In this document: in pieces, positions 1 to 8,520 of the stretch
Layout: each line of letters starts with the position of its first letter
How positions within the stretch are numbered: the first letter of the stretch is position 1
Assembly: GCA_002306745.1 (NCBI GenBank)
Contig: DBSW01000102.1
Coordinates: 1 to 16,339, forward strand
Length of the DNA stretch: 16,339 nt
Source: Dehalococcoidia bacterium UBA1332
GTDB taxonomy: Bacteria > Chloroflexota > Dehalococcoidia > Lucifugimonadales > Lucifugimonadaceae
Reading direction: 5' to 3'
Made by a program: the position numbers and the translations under genes
Notes under the pieces: generated by a model
The model's database searches: none
Seen by the model: only the letters and a program-made list of their open reading frames with translations
Told to the model about the DNA's origin: nothing

Positions 1-1932
1 GTGACAACAAAAGCACTGACATTTCCAAGAATATTTCCCCGCCCCACGGCGACCACGGGAATTTGGAGTTGGATCGGAACAGTAGATCACAAACGAATTG
101 GTACTCTCTACGGTATTACTTCGTTCATATGGTTCATTGTTGGCGGTCTAGAGGCTCTGGCAATTCGAGCGCAACTCTCAACAGCAGAGAGTGAGCTTAT
201 AGGTCCAGAAACTTATAACCAATTGTTCACCATGCACGGTACGACAATGGTGTTTCTTGTAATCATGCCACTATCAGCAGCGTTCTTTAATTGGCTGATA
301 CCACTTCAGATTGGCGCAAGAGATGTTGCGTTCCCCAGATTAAACGCGCTCAGCTATTGGATATTTCTTTTTGGTTCTTTAATAATCAACTTCAGTTGGC
401 TAACTGGAGATGCGCCAAATGGAGGTTGGTTTGGATATGCACCAAACTCAGGCGCAACTTTCAACCCGGGACTAGGTATGACCTATTGGATCGTCGGTCT
501 CAACGTCCTTGGCATAGCGTCAATCGCCGCAGGTTTGAATTTCATAGTCACGATTTTGAACATGAGAGCCCCAGGTATGGACATGTTCAAATTACCAGTG
601 TTCACCTGGATGACACTAGTAACATCCGTACTTATCGTGCTTGCTTTGCCGATCCTTGCGGTTGCAGGCATACAGCTTCAGACCGACCGAATTTACGGAA
701 CTCACTTTTTTAACTCTCTCGGTGGTGGAGATCCAGTCATGTGGCAACACATTTTCTGGCTGTTCGGACACCCTGAAGTTTACATTTTGATTCTACCTGC
801 TATGGGTATTGTTTCCGAAGTACTTCCAACTTTCGCTCGTAAACCTCTATTCGGCTACGCGTTCGTAATATTTGCCGGAATAGTCATCGGATTCATGGGA
901 TGGTTCGTTTGGAGCCACCATATGTTCACAGTGGGGTTAGGACCTGCAGCCAACACTGCATTCTCTGTATCAACAATGCTAATTGCAGTCCCTACCGGTG
1001 TAAAAATCTTCAACTGGCTCGGAACGCTATGGGGTGGTAGCATCAGGTACAACACTGCAATGCTGTTCTCAGTGTCCTTTATCGCTATGTTTACGATCGG
1101 TGGTCTTAGCGGTGTCATACACGCTTCACCACCTACTGATGCTCAACAGCAGGACACATACTTTGTTGTTGCACACTTCCATTACGTATTAGTTGGTGGC
1201 GCCCTTCTCGGTATTTTCTCCGGTATATATTTCTGGTGGCCGAAGATGACTGGCTATTTGCTCAACGAAAAGCTTGGTATAACTAACTGGGCGCTTTTAA
1301 TGATCGGATTCAACATTCAATTCGCGCCAATGCACTGGCTTGGAATGGATGGAATGCCGCGCCGAATTTACACCTATGCTGAAAATATGGGATGGGAAAC
1401 CTCCAATGCAGCCGCTTCTGTAGGAGGATTCATTCTCGGGCTTGGTGTTCTTTTCTTCATGATTAACGTTTGGTACTCACGTCGCAACAAGGTCGAAGCC
1501 GGAAATGATCCTTGGGATGGAAGAACTCTAGAATGGTCGACTAGTTCGCCTCCTCCACCACACGACTTCGATGAAATTCCACAGGTGAAGTATCGGGACG
1601 ATTTCTGGTTCAAAAAATATCCCGAAACTATCTCTGAGTACTACCACGATGACCATGACCAAGCTGTCCCATCAGGTGCTCAGGATGATCTAGAACATGA
1701 AGAGGTAACGAATATCTCGGAGGGATCTGATGGACACGGTGACAACCATGGTGCGATTCACCTGCCTGACATGTCCTACTATCCATTCATACTAGGCGTC
1801 GGTGTAGCAGGCATGGGGGCAGGTTTCCTCTCTAACAATGCAGTACTGTTTATAGGGGTCGGGGTTCTCGTATGGGGATTACTAGGTTGGTCGATGGAGC
1901 CTGTAAATGATCCGGATCCTGAGCACCACTAA
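1..1932 (+). CDS. ctaD: Cytochrome c oxidase subunit I (aa3/caa3 type, A1 family)
   Basis: Catalytic membrane subunit of a proton-pumping haem-copper oxidase that reduces O2 to water. All core ligands are visible: His79 and His394 for haem a, His392 for haem a3, and His257, His306 and His307 for CuB, with Tyr261 in the HPEVY cross-link motif. Glu259 in GHPEVY, Asp108 in ARDVAFP and Lys335 in PTGVK mark the D and K channels and an A1-type enzyme. The protein is 643 aa, longer than the roughly 550 aa core. After about residue 495 comes a hydrophilic, His/Asp-rich segment (about 515-590), then two more predicted membrane helices (about 592-610 and 614-630). Such C-terminal extensions occur in other bacterial CtaD proteins. 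The GTG start is the first base of the window, so its ribosome site and any upstream gene cannot be seen. It is followed after 48 bp by ctaE. Confidence 0.97.
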   Translation: MTTKALTFPRIFPRPTATTGIWSWIGTVDHKRIGTLYGITSFIWFIVGGLEALAIRAQLSTAESELIGPETYNQLFTMHGTTMVFLVIMPLSAAFFNWLIPLQIGARDVAFPRLNALSYWIFLFGSLIINFSWLTGDAPNGGWFGYAPNSGATFNPGLGMTYWIVGLNVLGIASIAAGLNFIVTILNMRAPGMDMFKLPVFTWMTLVTSVLIVLALPILAVAGIQLQTDRIYGTHFFNSLGGGDPVMWQHIFWLFGHPEVYILILPAMGIVSEVLPTFARKPLFGYAFVIFAGIVIGFMGWFVWSHHMFTVGLGPAANTAFSVSTMLIAVPTGVKIFNWLGTLWGGSIRYNTAMLFSVSFIAMFTIGGLSGVIHASPPTDAQQQDTYFVVAHFHYVLVGGALLGIFSGIYFWWPKMTGYLLNEKLGITNWALLMIGFNIQFAPMHWLGMDGMPRRIYTYAENMGWETSNAAASVGGFILGLGVLFFMINVWYSRRNKVEAGNDPWDGRTLEWSTSSPPPPHDFDEIPQVKYRDDFWFKKYPETISEYYHDDHDQAVPSGAQDDLEHEEVTNISEGSDGHGDNHGAIHLPDMSYYPFILGVGVAGMGAGFLSNNAVLFIGVGVLVWGLLGWSMEPVNDPDPEHH

Positions 1933-1980
1933 CCGACCAAAATTTATTGAGCTCAATTTCCACTTCAAGGAAAAACTAAA

Positions 1981-2625
1981 GTGACACAGGCCGTAGCAGC
2001 AAATCATCACGAACCGATAGAACACACTTCTACCGGTTTGAATAGCAGGAAGCTCATGATGTGGGTATTCCTTGGTTCCGACGTGATGTTCTTCGGAGCA
2101 TTTATCGCAACCTACCTCGTATACCGAGGTAAAAGCCTTGTTGGACCATACCCCTCAGAAGTTCTAGACATACCAATCACGACAGTATCAACTTTCGTGT
2201 TACTTATGAGCTCTTTGGCTATGGTTCTAGCTCTTCACTATGTAAAAGACGGGGAACGAAATAAGGCCACGTTCTGGATTATGGTTGTAGTAGTTCTTGG
2301 CGCTATATTCATGGGCTTCCAGTTCTACGAATTCAGACACTTTGGTCAGCTTGGTCTGACTCCTAGAACAAACATTTTTGGAACGACGTTCTTTATCCTC
2401 ACCGGAATTCATGGTGCACACGTAACCATCGGAGTTATATGGATGGCATTCATGGCTTACAGTTCCCATAAAGGAGCATTAAGGCGTGACAACGCACTAG
2501 ATCTGGAAATTGCCGGACTTTACTGGCATTTTGTAGATATAGTATGGATCGTCATTTTCACAGTAATATATCTGGTCTCTGCCAACGATACGCCTCCACC
2601 TGGCATGGAATCGGTCATTCATTAA
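1981..2625 (+). CDS. ctaE: Cytochrome c oxidase subunit III
   Basis: Integral membrane subunit III of the haem-copper oxidase, which binds beside subunit I and stabilises proton uptake in this family. At 214 aa it is the short form with about five membrane helices (roughly 25-48, 65-86, 97-115, 133-160 and 180-200). Family signatures are LGSDVMFFGAF (31-41), QFYEF (114-118) with the conserved acidic residue, TGIHGAHVTIG (141-151) and the C-terminal GLYWHFVDIVWI (179-190). The GTG start is supported by AAGGA about 8 bases upstream. The gene lies 48 bp after ctaD and 18 bp before the subunit IV gene, so it is almost certainly cotranscribed with both. Confidence 0.96.
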   Translation: MTQAVAANHHEPIEHTSTGLNSRKLMMWVFLGSDVMFFGAFIATYLVYRGKSLVGPYPSEVLDIPITTVSTFVLLMSSLAMVLALHYVKDGERNKATFWIMVVVVLGAIFMGFQFYEFRHFGQLGLTPRTNIFGTTFFILTGIHGAHVTIGVIWMAFMAYSSHKGALRRDNALDLEIAGLYWHFVDIVWIVIFTVIYLVSANDTPPPGMESVIH

Positions 2626-2643
2626 CGGGTACAGGAGCAAAAA

Positions 2644-3087
2644 ATGACCAACCTCTGGCAAAAACTTACTCACCACAAAGGGAACGGATGGTGGAACCTA
2701 CCGCACACAGCTAGCAATGACCCTAATCCCCCTCATGAAGGACCTATCGGTGGGGCATGGCTAGGTAATTGGTGGAGATTTTGGACCTACGGTGGCGTTT
2801 CACATGGTAGCCCAAAGTTTTACTGGCTTGTAGGGTTCATACTTGCAGTAATAACACTTCTAGAAGTATGGGCATTCGCTTTGGAAGGTCTTGGCGGATG
2901 GTATGTACCAATCCTGTTAATTCTTGCAGTAGCAAAGTTTATCGGCGTAGTTGCTTACTTTATGCACTTAAGATTCGACAACCGGATGTTCACTTACTTT
3001 TTCACGTCAGCAATGATAGTCGGTATACTCATTTTCGTGGCTTTGATGTTCCTTATGGAAAATGCAAATCAACCAGTGTTATTCTAA
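2644..3087 (+). CDS. Cytochrome c oxidase subunit IV (COX4_pro type)
   Basis: Small accessory membrane subunit of the caa3-type oxidase. The 147 aa protein has a Trp/Gly/Pro-rich hydrophilic N-terminus (1-55) and three predicted membrane helices (about 58-80, 86-106 and 115-138). The stretch around residues 99-113 (IGVVAYFMHLRFD) is the hallmark of the prokaryotic subunit IV family. The ATG is preceded by CAGGAG at suitable spacing and lies 18 bp after the ctaE stop. The N-terminal domain is longer than in the minimal family members of about 100 aa; its role is not evident. Position between ctaE and ctaG agrees with the usual caa3 operon order. The gene is called ctaF or coxD in different organisms, so no symbol is assigned. 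Confidence 0.9.
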   Translation: MTNLWQKLTHHKGNGWWNLPHTASNDPNPPHEGPIGGAWLGNWWRFWTYGGVSHGSPKFYWLVGFILAVITLLEVWAFALEGLGGWYVPILLILAVAKFIGVVAYFMHLRFDNRMFTYFFTSAMIVGILIFVALMFLMENANQPVLF

Positions 3088-3108
3088 GCCCATTGAAGTC
3101 AATAAAAT

Positions 3109-3128
3109 TTCAAATTTAACTATTTGAA
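3109..3128 (+). repeat. AT-rich inverted repeat between subunit IV gene and ctaG
   Basis: TTCAAAT and ATTTGAA flank a 6-base spacer and could form a 7-bp stem 47 bp upstream of the ctaG start. It is almost all A/T and has no long T-run after it, so it is not a convincing terminator. It could modulate ctaG expression or mRNA processing, or be chance in AT-rich DNA. Confidence 0.3.
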
Positions 3129-3174
3129 TTACTCTAATAGCCAACCTGTAAAACCGCGTAAATGATCCAGCGCC

Positions 3175-4062
3175 ATGAACGACGGTTCTGAGCCCGATAT
3201 TATCGACAATTTTGGAGAGTTTATCTCGGCGTGGGACTTTTCATCCCCTCCTGCCGTTTTGTTCCTCTTGCTCACTATTGCGTATATTTCTGGTACTGCG
3301 CGGCTGGCAATGCGTTCAGATACAAATCGAACTTTCTGGTCTAAGGTTGCTGCCAGTATCTCGGGCTTTGTTCTGTTAGCAATAGCGCTAGCAGGTCCTC
3401 TTGACCAATACTCTAGCGAGCTGTTTGCTTCACACATGGCACAGCACATAGTAATAGCTATGTTTGCAGCACCACTCTTATTGATCGCCCGACCAATGCC
3501 TGCGTATATATGGGCACTGCCTAGACCAATACGTATAGGCGCTGGAACCGCACTTACAGGCTCTGGAATGGTCGTCAAAGTAATGCGAGTGCTTACACGT
3601 CCAGTATTAGCTTTACCACTATTCGTTGGGACACTATATGTATGGCACATACCCGCCGCTTACAATGGGTCCCTCAGTAATGACTGGCTTCACTTATTTA
3701 TGCATTTCACTATGTTCGCAACAGCAGTGATTTTCTGGTGGCCAATAGTAGGACCACCACCAATCCGGACCCAATTAAACTATCCACAGCGAATCGTATA
3801 TTTACTTCTAGTAGTGACCCCTACGGCGCTGCTAGCCGCTATTATCACACTCACAAATTCAGTCTTATACGATTTTTATTTGAATCAACCGGGACATTTT
3901 TCATGGTCAACCAATGAAGACCAACGAGTAGGTGGTCTATTCATGTGGATTCCAGGTAACTTTGTATACCTATCAACAATGACTATTCTTTTCTTTAAAT
4001 GGTTCGGCGAGGAAGAACGTAAGTCATCACAACGTGTGAGACGTTCTTCACCAAAAAGATAA
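3175..4062 (+). CDS. ctaG: Cytochrome c oxidase assembly factor CtaG (caa3_CtaG family)
   Basis: Polytopic membrane protein of the caa3-CtaG family, required in Bacillus for assembly of active caa3 oxidase and generally thought to act in copper-site maturation. The 295 aa sequence has about seven hydrophobic segments. Family motifs are SHMAQH (86-91) followed by PLLLIARP, VWHIPAAYN (156-164), a His-rich MHFTMF segment (176-181) and DQRVGGLFMWIPG (249-261). The C-terminus (277-295) is highly basic and probably cytoplasmic. The ATG is fixed by an in-frame TGA at 3163-3165 with no other start codon between, yet no clear Shine-Dalgarno precedes it. The 87-bp gap to the subunit IV gene contains an AT-rich inverted repeat. 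It is the last gene of the oxidase operon and converges with the minus-strand gene at 4116. Confidence 0.92.
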   Translation: MNDGSEPDIIDNFGEFISAWDFSSPPAVLFLLLTIAYISGTARLAMRSDTNRTFWSKVAASISGFVLLAIALAGPLDQYSSELFASHMAQHIVIAMFAAPLLLIARPMPAYIWALPRPIRIGAGTALTGSGMVVKVMRVLTRPVLALPLFVGTLYVWHIPAAYNGSLSNDWLHLFMHFTMFATAVIFWWPIVGPPPIRTQLNYPQRIVYLLLVVTPTALLAAIITLTNSVLYDFYLNQPGHFSWSTNEDQRVGGLFMWIPGNFVYLSTMTILFFKWFGEEERKSSQRVRRSSPKR

Positions 4063-4115
4063 TCCGAGATTGTTAACACCACTTTAGTGAGCTGTGCTTT
4101 ACACCAATAAAAAGT

Positions 4116-4604
4116 CTAAGAAGACGCTCGTCTACTTCGTCGGCGACGTGTAACCGCTCGACGAATAAAATAATCATTATCTTGGTCGAGCATTCGCCGA
4201 ACGACCTCATCTGAAAGATTTTTCAAGTAGATCACACTTGACCATGCAGATGCGAGTCCAGACTGAATTTCTTCCAACGTCATCGCCCTGTTAGTGTTAG
4301 CAAGAAGAAGTCTAAAAATCGCCTCTGTTATCGGTGTACCCGGAAGAAGAAAATCAGGCTCAGTTGAGCAGACGTTGGACATTACTTTCATGTACTCAGC
4401 AGCTGATCCAAACCCACCTGCTAGATCACCTTCATCAATAACGGCTTTTCCATTTTTCGATAAGCGACTATATACAGCGTACTCAAAAGAGCGACCAGCA
4501 GCTTGAAACGCTTTCGTATCAATCTGATATCTAGGCTCTTCCTGAGGTTCACTCTCCACTTCAGTAGTCTGTTTTTGCTTTATTTGATCTGTCTGGTTTG
4601 TCAT
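4116..4604 (-). CDS. Uncharacterised protein with predicted winged-helix C-terminal half
   Basis: I do not recognise this 162 aa protein. Residues 1-28 are hydrophilic and Gln/Glu-rich, probably disordered. Residues 29-80 look mainly helical and include a Gly-rich GGFGSAAEY segment (63-71). Residues 90-150 have the helix-helix-helix-strand pattern of a winged helix: a helix from PITEAIFRLL, then MTLEEIQSGL, then LSDEVVRRMLD running into DYFIRR. The tail (153-159, RRRRSRR) is strongly basic, which fits nucleic-acid binding. The gene starts 57 bp after the moeA stop on the same strand and is the last gene of the pheS-pheT-moeA run. It is probably cotranscribed, although the ribosome site is weak. 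It could be a transcription factor or an RNA- or tRNA-linked accessory protein; both are inference. Coding is supported by a clean frame and its amino-acid pattern. Confidence 0.75.
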   Translation of the reverse strand: MTNQTDQIKQKQTTEVESEPQEEPRYQIDTKAFQAAGRSFEYAVYSRLSKNGKAVIDEGDLAGGFGSAAEYMKVMSNVCSTEPDFLLPGTPITEAIFRLLLANTNRAMTLEEIQSGLASAWSSVIYLKNLSDEVVRRMLDQDNDYFIRRAVTRRRRSRRASS

Positions 4605-4661
4605 CTACATTCTCGCGCTCCGAAATTACTAATCGAAGCGTGGTCTCAAGGTAAAAAATGT

Positions 4662-5978
4662 TTAAAAAATATCTTCTGTCGAATCAAGCAACTCAACTTT
4701 GGCAGTTTCACCTATATCAATGATACCAATGTCATCCGGACATATGGCTAATCCATTGGCAAGAGCCATAGAACTCAATACTCCGGAACTCTGATTTCCG
4801 GTGGTTTTAGCACGATAGTTTCCCTCTCCATCCCTATACACCTTCACTCGAGCATACACCCGTCGCCCATCATGGTTCTTTATTGGATCATCCATCACCG
4901 CGTATATCGAAGGCTTTGGAACGTCTGGCTTGCCCATCATTAATCGAAGTGCATAACGACCAAACTGCTCAAATGCGACCATAGCACTTACTGGGTTACC
5001 CGGTAATCCTAAATGCGGCACTGATCCACCATCTTTCCGGTCAAGAATGCCAAAAGCGAGAGGCTTAGCTGGACGCATTCGTACCGACCATAGTGCAATC
5101 TGACCACGCGAGAACAACACATCTTTCACCACGTCATAGTCGCCTTTAGAAACACCAGCTGATGTCACCACAAGGTCAGAGTCCATTGCCTGATGAAGCA
5201 CAGCTTCTAACGACTCAACCGTATCGCGTGCAATTCCCATAATCTTTGGTATGCCACCGTATCGAGATACCATTGCCGCAATGCTGAACGCGTTAGAGTT
5301 ATAAATCTTACCTGGCTCTTTATCTTCACCCGGCTCAATTAACTCGTCACCTGTCGAAACAATCGCTACAACAGGTCGCTTGATAACTCGTGCCTCCGAA
5401 TGACCAAGAGAAGCGATAAGTCCGATCTCTCCCGCTCTAAGCAAATCTCCTTTTGACAATACTCGGTTACCAGACCTAACGTCCTCACCAGCCTGTCTAA
5501 TGTTTTCGTAAGGCTGTGATTCCATATGTATAGAGATGGAGTGATCCGATAACCCTGATTTCCTTCGCTGTAATTCGTCCGTGTCCTCAAACGGTATTAC
5601 TGAATCTGCACCAGGAGGTAAAGGTGCACCGGTCATAATCCTAATAGCTGTGCCTGACTCAACTGCATGATCAGGAAGTCCCCCTGCAGGGATAACGCCT
5701 GTGACTTGTAGCTCTACCGGATTTTCTTTTGATGCACCAAACGTATCTTGTGAAATTAGAGCATAACCATCCATTGCCGAATTCGTAAGCGGTGGAATAT
5801 CAAATGTAGCCACAATATCCTCAGCAAGCACCTGACCTAAAGCTTCTACGAGCGGTTTTTTCTCGGAAGTTAAAACATTGAAATATGAAAGTATTCGCTC
5901 GCGCGCATCTTCTACGCTGAGCATTTCCGCGTCGTAATGGTGACGGTGAGGTCTTTCAGAATGTGATTGCGATTTCAT
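4662..5978 (-). CDS. moeA: Molybdopterin molybdenumtransferase MoeA
   Basis: Inserts molybdate into adenylylated molybdopterin, the final step of molybdenum cofactor synthesis, in the cytoplasm. Numbered from the ATG, the N-terminal domain carries NSAMDGYAL (66-74) with the conserved Asp. The central MoCF-binding domain carries TGDEL (209-213), SAGVSKGDYD (273-282) and LPGNPVS (325-331). A C-terminal MoeA_C domain runs from about 355 to the end. The length of 438 aa is slightly above the usual 405-415 because of a His/Arg-rich N-terminal extension. A TTG at 5984 is an alternative start two codons earlier; neither has a good Shine-Dalgarno, and ATG is preferred. The stop of pheT lies about 31 bp upstream, so the two are likely cotranscribed. 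No other Moco gene is in the window. Confidence 0.95.
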   Translation of the reverse strand: MKSQSHSERPHRHHYDAEMLSVEDARERILSYFNVLTSEKKPLVEALGQVLAEDIVATFDIPPLTNSAMDGYALISQDTFGASKENPVELQVTGVIPAGGLPDHAVESGTAIRIMTGAPLPPGADSVIPFEDTDELQRRKSGLSDHSISIHMESQPYENIRQAGEDVRSGNRVLSKGDLLRAGEIGLIASLGHSEARVIKRPVVAIVSTGDELIEPGEDKEPGKIYNSNAFSIAAMVSRYGGIPKIMGIARDTVESLEAVLHQAMDSDLVVTSAGVSKGDYDVVKDVLFSRGQIALWSVRMRPAKPLAFGILDRKDGGSVPHLGLPGNPVSAMVAFEQFGRYALRLMMGKPDVPKPSIYAVMDDPIKNHDGRRVYARVKVYRDGEGNYRAKTTGNQSSGVLSSMALANGLAICPDDIGIIDIGETAKVELLDSTEDIF

Positions 5979-6009
5979 AGACAAATCATTTACTGGTTTA
6001 TGATCACTA

Positions 6010-8439
6010 TTAGGTTCTCATCTCCGCTCCAAGTTCTTGTGCAAGTTGCTTTAGAATCTGCTGTTCGATTTTTCCAATTTGATCATTCGTAAGAGTCTTA
6101 TTTGGAGATTGATAAACCAATCTGACCGCGACAGCCATCTTGCCTTCCGGCACACCCTTACCGGCAAAAATATCGAATACAGTAGCAGCAGTTACTATCC
6201 GATTTCTCTTTGCAATTTCGACAATCTGACCTGACCTCACAGCAGTATCAACAATCAGCGACAAGTCCCTATGGGATGCTGGTAACCGCACAAACTCCTC
6301 AAACTTGCCTGAATCGCTAGATCGAGAATCCTCAACAACCTTCAAAAGAGCCTCTAGATCAATTTCGAACATTGCAATTTTTTCAACTTCAGCGTCAAAC
6401 CGAGCAAGAACGTCATCCGCCACTTCACCTACAACCCCAATGACTGTGTGATTCGAAGACTTAACCTTGATTTCGGCAGTCCTGCCTTGTTCGAAAGTCG
6501 AAGTTTGAGCAGCTTCAAACAAAGGCTCAATACCTATACCCGCTAGGAGCGCTTCAACTACGCCTTTTGCATCATAAAAGTCAGCCTGCTCAGGCGAGCT
6601 ATCCCAATGCAATTCATTACGTGGACCTGCAAATGCACCAACGACCATTTGACGTTCTTCAGGCAAACCCTCTCCATAATCAATAAAAACTCTACCTGCT
6701 TCAAACAATGCGATAGGACCACGCCATGTCCTAGAGTTCTTAGAAACGGTATTAAGTACAGCTTCACGTAGAGTCCGACGCATCACTACATGTTCAGCGC
6801 TGATCGGATTTTTCAATTTAACGCCTTTTGCTGCACCAAACTCAATGCCTACCCGTGATTCATTTTTTTCGGTAGTTGCAGAATAAGAGATAGTCTCGCG
6901 CATGCCTGATTTAACCAACGAGTCAATCACAAAATTACGTAGGTCTAACTCCGGCTGTGGCTGCCACTGTGGTGGTCGGCCTGACAAAGTAGTTGTTGGT
7001 ATGTTGTCGTATCCTACTATTCGAGCAATCTCTTCGATGACATCCTCAGGAATCGAGATATCAGGACGCCAGTACGGAATCGATATATCCCATCCAGTAT
7101 CATCAGATTTTAGATCGAATCCGAGATTTCCTAGCGTTGCTTCAACCAAGTCCGATTCGAATTTAACTCCAAGGACACGAAAGATCGCCGACCGCTCCAA
7201 TCTCACTATCTCTTGTTTCGATCCCTTCGAAGGGAAGACATCAATAATTCCGGAAGATACAACTCCTCCAGTAATTTCTTTTATCAATTTTGTAGCTCTT
7301 CTAAGCCCCACCTCACAAAGACCTGTTCGTAAACTCTTTTCAAATCTAAGAGTGGCTTGACTGCCCAGCTCTAGAGCATGAGCTGTACGTCTGTTGTTGA
7401 CTCCTTCAAAAGTTGCAGATTCCAAAATAACGTCAGTAGTAGAGTCCGAAATCTCTGAATTAGCGCCTCCCATAACCCCAGCTAATCCTATGCTTCGCTT
7501 AGGGTCAGCAATTACGAGCATTTCCTCATTGAGTTGGCGCTCATTATTGTCAAGAGTTGTTAGAATCTCGCCCGCTTTTGCACGACGAACAATAATTTTT
7601 TGATCAACCACTTTTTCACGATCGAATGCATGAAGAGGTTGTCCTAACTCAAACATAACGAAATTGGTAATGTCGACAATGTTATTGATCGGACGTTCGC
7701 CAAGTGCAATAAGTCGATCCTGAAGCCATTTCGGAGATGGTGCAACCTTAACACCCTGTATCACCGTAGCCGTATATCGCAAACACAAGTCAGGATCTGC
7801 GATCTCAACAGATGCCAAATCATGAACATCAGGACCATTAGATTCATATTCGATATCTGGTTGCCTGAGCGGATTTCCTGTGATGGCAGCAACATCCCTA
7901 GCAACTCCAAGCACACCAAGACAGTCTGGCCGATTAGGAGTTAACTCAATATCAAGTACAGTCTCTCCCAATACTTCACCAATAGGGGTACCAACAGTGA
8001 CATCACCATCTAGAACTAAGATGCCATCGTGATCATCACCAATACCAAGTTCGCGTACCGAACAAACCATCCCCTCTGAAACAACACCTCGTATCTTTGA
8101 ACGCTTCAATTTACGAGTTTTACCGGGCTCATCGGAATAAGGATCGTGTAAAACTGCGCCTATAGATGCATATGCAATCTTCTGTCCTTTTGCCACGTTA
8201 GGGGCACCGCACACTACCTCAGAGACACCGGATCCATGATCAACAGTAACGAGCTTTAATCGATCTGCATCAGGATGTTGTATGACATCTTGAACTTCAC
8301 CAACTACCACATTGTCTATCCAGCCTGTGCGCTGAATAGCGTCAACCTCGTTTCCGCTCATTGTTAAGCGATGAGCAAGATCCTCTAGGTTAATATCAAA
8401 ATCTACGTACTCTCTAAGCCAGGAAACAGGAACCTTCAT
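6010..8439 (-). CDS. pheT: Phenylalanyl-tRNA synthetase beta subunit
   Basis: Beta subunit of the alpha2-beta2 class II synthetase that charges tRNA-Phe; this subunit carries tRNA recognition and editing. The full domain series is present in 809 aa, close to the usual 790-810: an EMAP/tRNA-binding domain (about 43-150, with HPDADRLKLV at 55-64 and VCGAPNV at 76-82), B3/4 editing domain (beginning around ELTPNRPDCLG at 165-175), B5 and catalytic-like core (with the stretch EDVIEEIARIVGYDNIP), and a C-terminal FDX-ACB anticodon-binding domain containing LPASHRDLSLIVD. The ATG at 8439 is conventional for the family (MKVPVSWLREYV). Its ribosome site is weak (TTGAG, 10 bases before the ATG). It follows pheS by 81 bp, with a GC-rich hairpin between them. 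Confidence 0.98.
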   Translation of the reverse strand: MKVPVSWLREYVDFDINLEDLAHRLTMSGNEVDAIQRTGWIDNVVVGEVQDVIQHPDADRLKLVTVDHGSGVSEVVCGAPNVAKGQKIAYASIGAVLHDPYSDEPGKTRKLKRSKIRGVVSEGMVCSVRELGIGDDHDGILVLDGDVTVGTPIGEVLGETVLDIELTPNRPDCLGVLGVARDVAAITGNPLRQPDIEYESNGPDVHDLASVEIADPDLCLRYTATVIQGVKVAPSPKWLQDRLIALGERPINNIVDITNFVMFELGQPLHAFDREKVVDQKIIVRRAKAGEILTTLDNNERQLNEEMLVIADPKRSIGLAGVMGGANSEISDSTTDVILESATFEGVNNRRTAHALELGSQATLRFEKSLRTGLCEVGLRRATKLIKEITGGVVSSGIIDVFPSKGSKQEIVRLERSAIFRVLGVKFESDLVEATLGNLGFDLKSDDTGWDISIPYWRPDISIPEDVIEEIARIVGYDNIPTTTLSGRPPQWQPQPELDLRNFVIDSLVKSGMRETISYSATTEKNESRVGIEFGAAKGVKLKNPISAEHVVMRRTLREAVLNTVSKNSRTWRGPIALFEAGRVFIDYGEGLPEERQMVVGAFAGPRNELHWDSSPEQADFYDAKGVVEALLAGIGIEPLFEAAQTSTFEQGRTAEIKVKSSNHTVIGVVGEVADDVLARFDAEVEKIAMFEIDLEALLKVVEDSRSSDSGKFEEFVRLPASHRDLSLIVDTAVRSGQIVEIAKRNRIVTAATVFDIFAGKGVPEGKMAVAVRLVYQSPNKTLTNDQIGKIEQQILKQLAQELGAEMRT

Positions 8440-8501
8440 GCGTTTTTCTCAATTTTCTCGACAATTCAGACAGATAAAAATAAGACATTTCACTAACGAC
8501 T

Positions 8502-8519
8502 AACGGCGTATTCGCCGTT
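8502..8519 (-). repeat. Hairpin in the pheS-pheT intergenic gap
   Basis: A perfect 7-bp inverted repeat, AACGGCG and CGCCGTT around a 4-base loop, begins two bases after the pheS stop codon. In the direction of transcription there is no immediate T-run; a looser T-rich stretch comes about 20 bases later. It is unlikely to terminate fully, because pheT follows. It could be a processing or mRNA-stability element. Confidence 0.5.
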
Positions 8520-8520
8520 C

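Noticed and set aside
3129..3650. Minus-strand open frame of 173 aa over ctaG
   Set aside because: It is antisense to the conserved membrane helices and motifs of ctaG and has no recognisable pattern.
4109..4125. Possible terminator for the minus-strand operon (GTCT/AGAC stem followed by five T residues)
   Set aside because: The stem is only 4 bp and overlaps the stop codon, too weak to call with confidence.
6902..7360. Plus-strand open frame of 152 aa inside pheT
   Set aside because: It lies entirely opposite the B5/core region of a full-length, well-conserved pheT and has a low-complexity Ser/Thr/Pro composition typical of a shadow frame.
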